A DNA stretch of 6,722 bases, from the NCBI GenBank assembly GCA_035295665.1, contig DATGIQ010000442.1, forward strand, positions 1-6,722, written 5' to 3'. The notes under the pieces are model-generated. The model did no database searches. It was not told where the DNA came from and saw only the letters and a list, made by a program, of their open reading frames with translations. The DNA comes from DATGIQ01 sp035295665. Its GTDB lineage: Bacteria > Planctomycetota > Planctomycetia > Gemmatales > Gemmataceae. The translations under genes and the position numbers were made by a program. Positions 6,384-6,722 of the stretch are shown here, in pieces (the first letter of the stretch is position 1; each line of letters opens with the position of its first letter).

Positions 6384-6445
6384 GGAGAAGGTCTCAACAA
6401 TTCTATTCCGGAGTCCCTAGCAGGCTGGCTACGGACTACGGACTA
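6384..6445 (-). other. nuoM-nuoN spacer
   Basis: This 62-bp non-coding gap within the nuo operon is larger than the other gaps on this strand. It contains a 7-base tandem repeat next to the nuoM stop and a weak TAGC/GCTA inverted pair (6418-6421 and 6428-6431). I see no convincing promoter, and no ribosome site is recognisable before nuoN. Confidence 0.5.
6429..6445. repeat. Short heptanucleotide tandem repeat after nuoM
   Basis: CTACGGA is repeated in tandem with period 7 (6429-6435, 6436-6442, then CTA), about 2.4 copies, directly after the nuoM stop. On the minus strand it reads TAGTCCG repeated. It lies entirely in the non-coding spacer. The repeat is plainly visible but very short, so chance remains possible. 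Short heptamer tandem repeats are known from intergenic DNA of some bacteria, for example cyanobacteria. Confidence 0.55.
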
Positions 6446-6722
6446 TTAGCGGAATGATGCAATCCTCGCCAAGCTTTCAACCAATCCGGTGACGCTCGGT
6501 TCCATCCAGGAGAGGAGCAAGTTCGGCCAAACGCCCAGGACCACCGATAGGACCGCAAGCGGCACGATGCACAGCAGCTCGCGCAAATTGATGTCGGGCA
6601 GTCCCTTGTAGGCGGGATTCTGACCCAGGTATACGCGCTGCAAAGTCCACAGGATGTATGCCGCGGTAATCACGACGGTCAGAGCGGCCAGGATCGCGAA
6701 CAGCCGGCTGTAGTTCCAGGTT
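6446..6722 (-). CDS. nuoM: NADH-quinone oxidoreductase subunit M (NuoM), C-terminal part; 5' end lies outside the window
   Basis: NuoM is an antiporter-like proton-pumping subunit of the Complex I membrane arm. The visible 91 residues begin TWNYSRLFAILAALTVV and form the last two membrane helices. The conserved block ITAAYILWTLQRVYLG joins them, followed by KGLPDINLRELLCIVPL, which is typical of the NuoM C-terminus. The protein ends WMEPSVTGLVESL...SFR before TAA (6448-6446). The frame is open to the edge of the window; an in-frame GTG at 6673 is internal. Its position directly upstream of nuoN in the same direction supports NuoM over NuoL. The rest of the nuo operon should lie beyond base 6722. 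Confidence 0.92.
   Translation of the reverse strand, partial: TWNYSRLFAILAALTVVITAAYILWTLQRVYLGQNPAYKGLPDINLRELLCIVPLAVLSVVLGVWPNLLLSWMEPSVTGLVESLARIASFR

Noticed and set aside
6384..6391. GGAGAAGG as a ribosome site next to the nuoN start
   Set aside because: It is on the plus strand. On the minus strand, where nuoN is read, it is CCTTCTCC and cannot serve as a Shine-Dalgarno sequence.

Overview
The window looks like a chromosomal segment of a GC-rich bacterium, most likely a member of the Planctomycetota. That placement is an inference. It rests on the style of the HutG and NuoN proteins, the presence of a DUF4058 protein, and the frequent lack of strong Shine-Dalgarno sequences. No rRNA or other phylogenetic marker is present to settle it.

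Left half (1-3468, plus strand): a histidine-utilisation (hut) cluster. It holds the 3' end of hutU (urocanate hydratase), a DUF4058 gene of unknown function, a complete hutI (imidazolonepropionase) and a complete hutG (arginase-family formimidoylglutamate hydrolase). Together the three hut genes convert urocanate to imidazolonepropionate, then N-formimidoyl-glutamate, then glutamate. hutH (histidine ammonia-lyase), which would supply urocanate, is not in view. The genes are packed tightly: 16 bp between hutU and DUF4058, 7 bp between DUF4058 and hutI, and an 89 bp overlap of hutI and hutG. They are therefore probably co-transcribed. The DUF4058 gene between hutU and hutI is the odd member.

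Right half (3452-6722, minus strand): the distal end of a respiratory Complex I (nuo) operon. In transcription order it holds the 3' end of nuoM, a 62 bp spacer with a small heptanucleotide repeat, complete nuoN, a 151-residue uncharacterised helical protein starting 5 bp after nuoN, and a TatD-family metal-dependent hydrolase. NuoM and NuoN are antiporter-like proton-pumping membrane subunits.

The two transcription units converge and overlap by 17 bp at the hutG and tatD 3' ends, with no spacer for a conventional terminator. No stretch over 300 bp lacks a gene. I see no tRNA, rRNA, CRISPR array, insertion sequence or prophage signal. Most of the window is conserved metabolism. The points worth a second look are the DUF4058 gene inside the hut cluster, the small nuoN-linked protein with ferritin-like residue spacing, and the overlapping gene ends.
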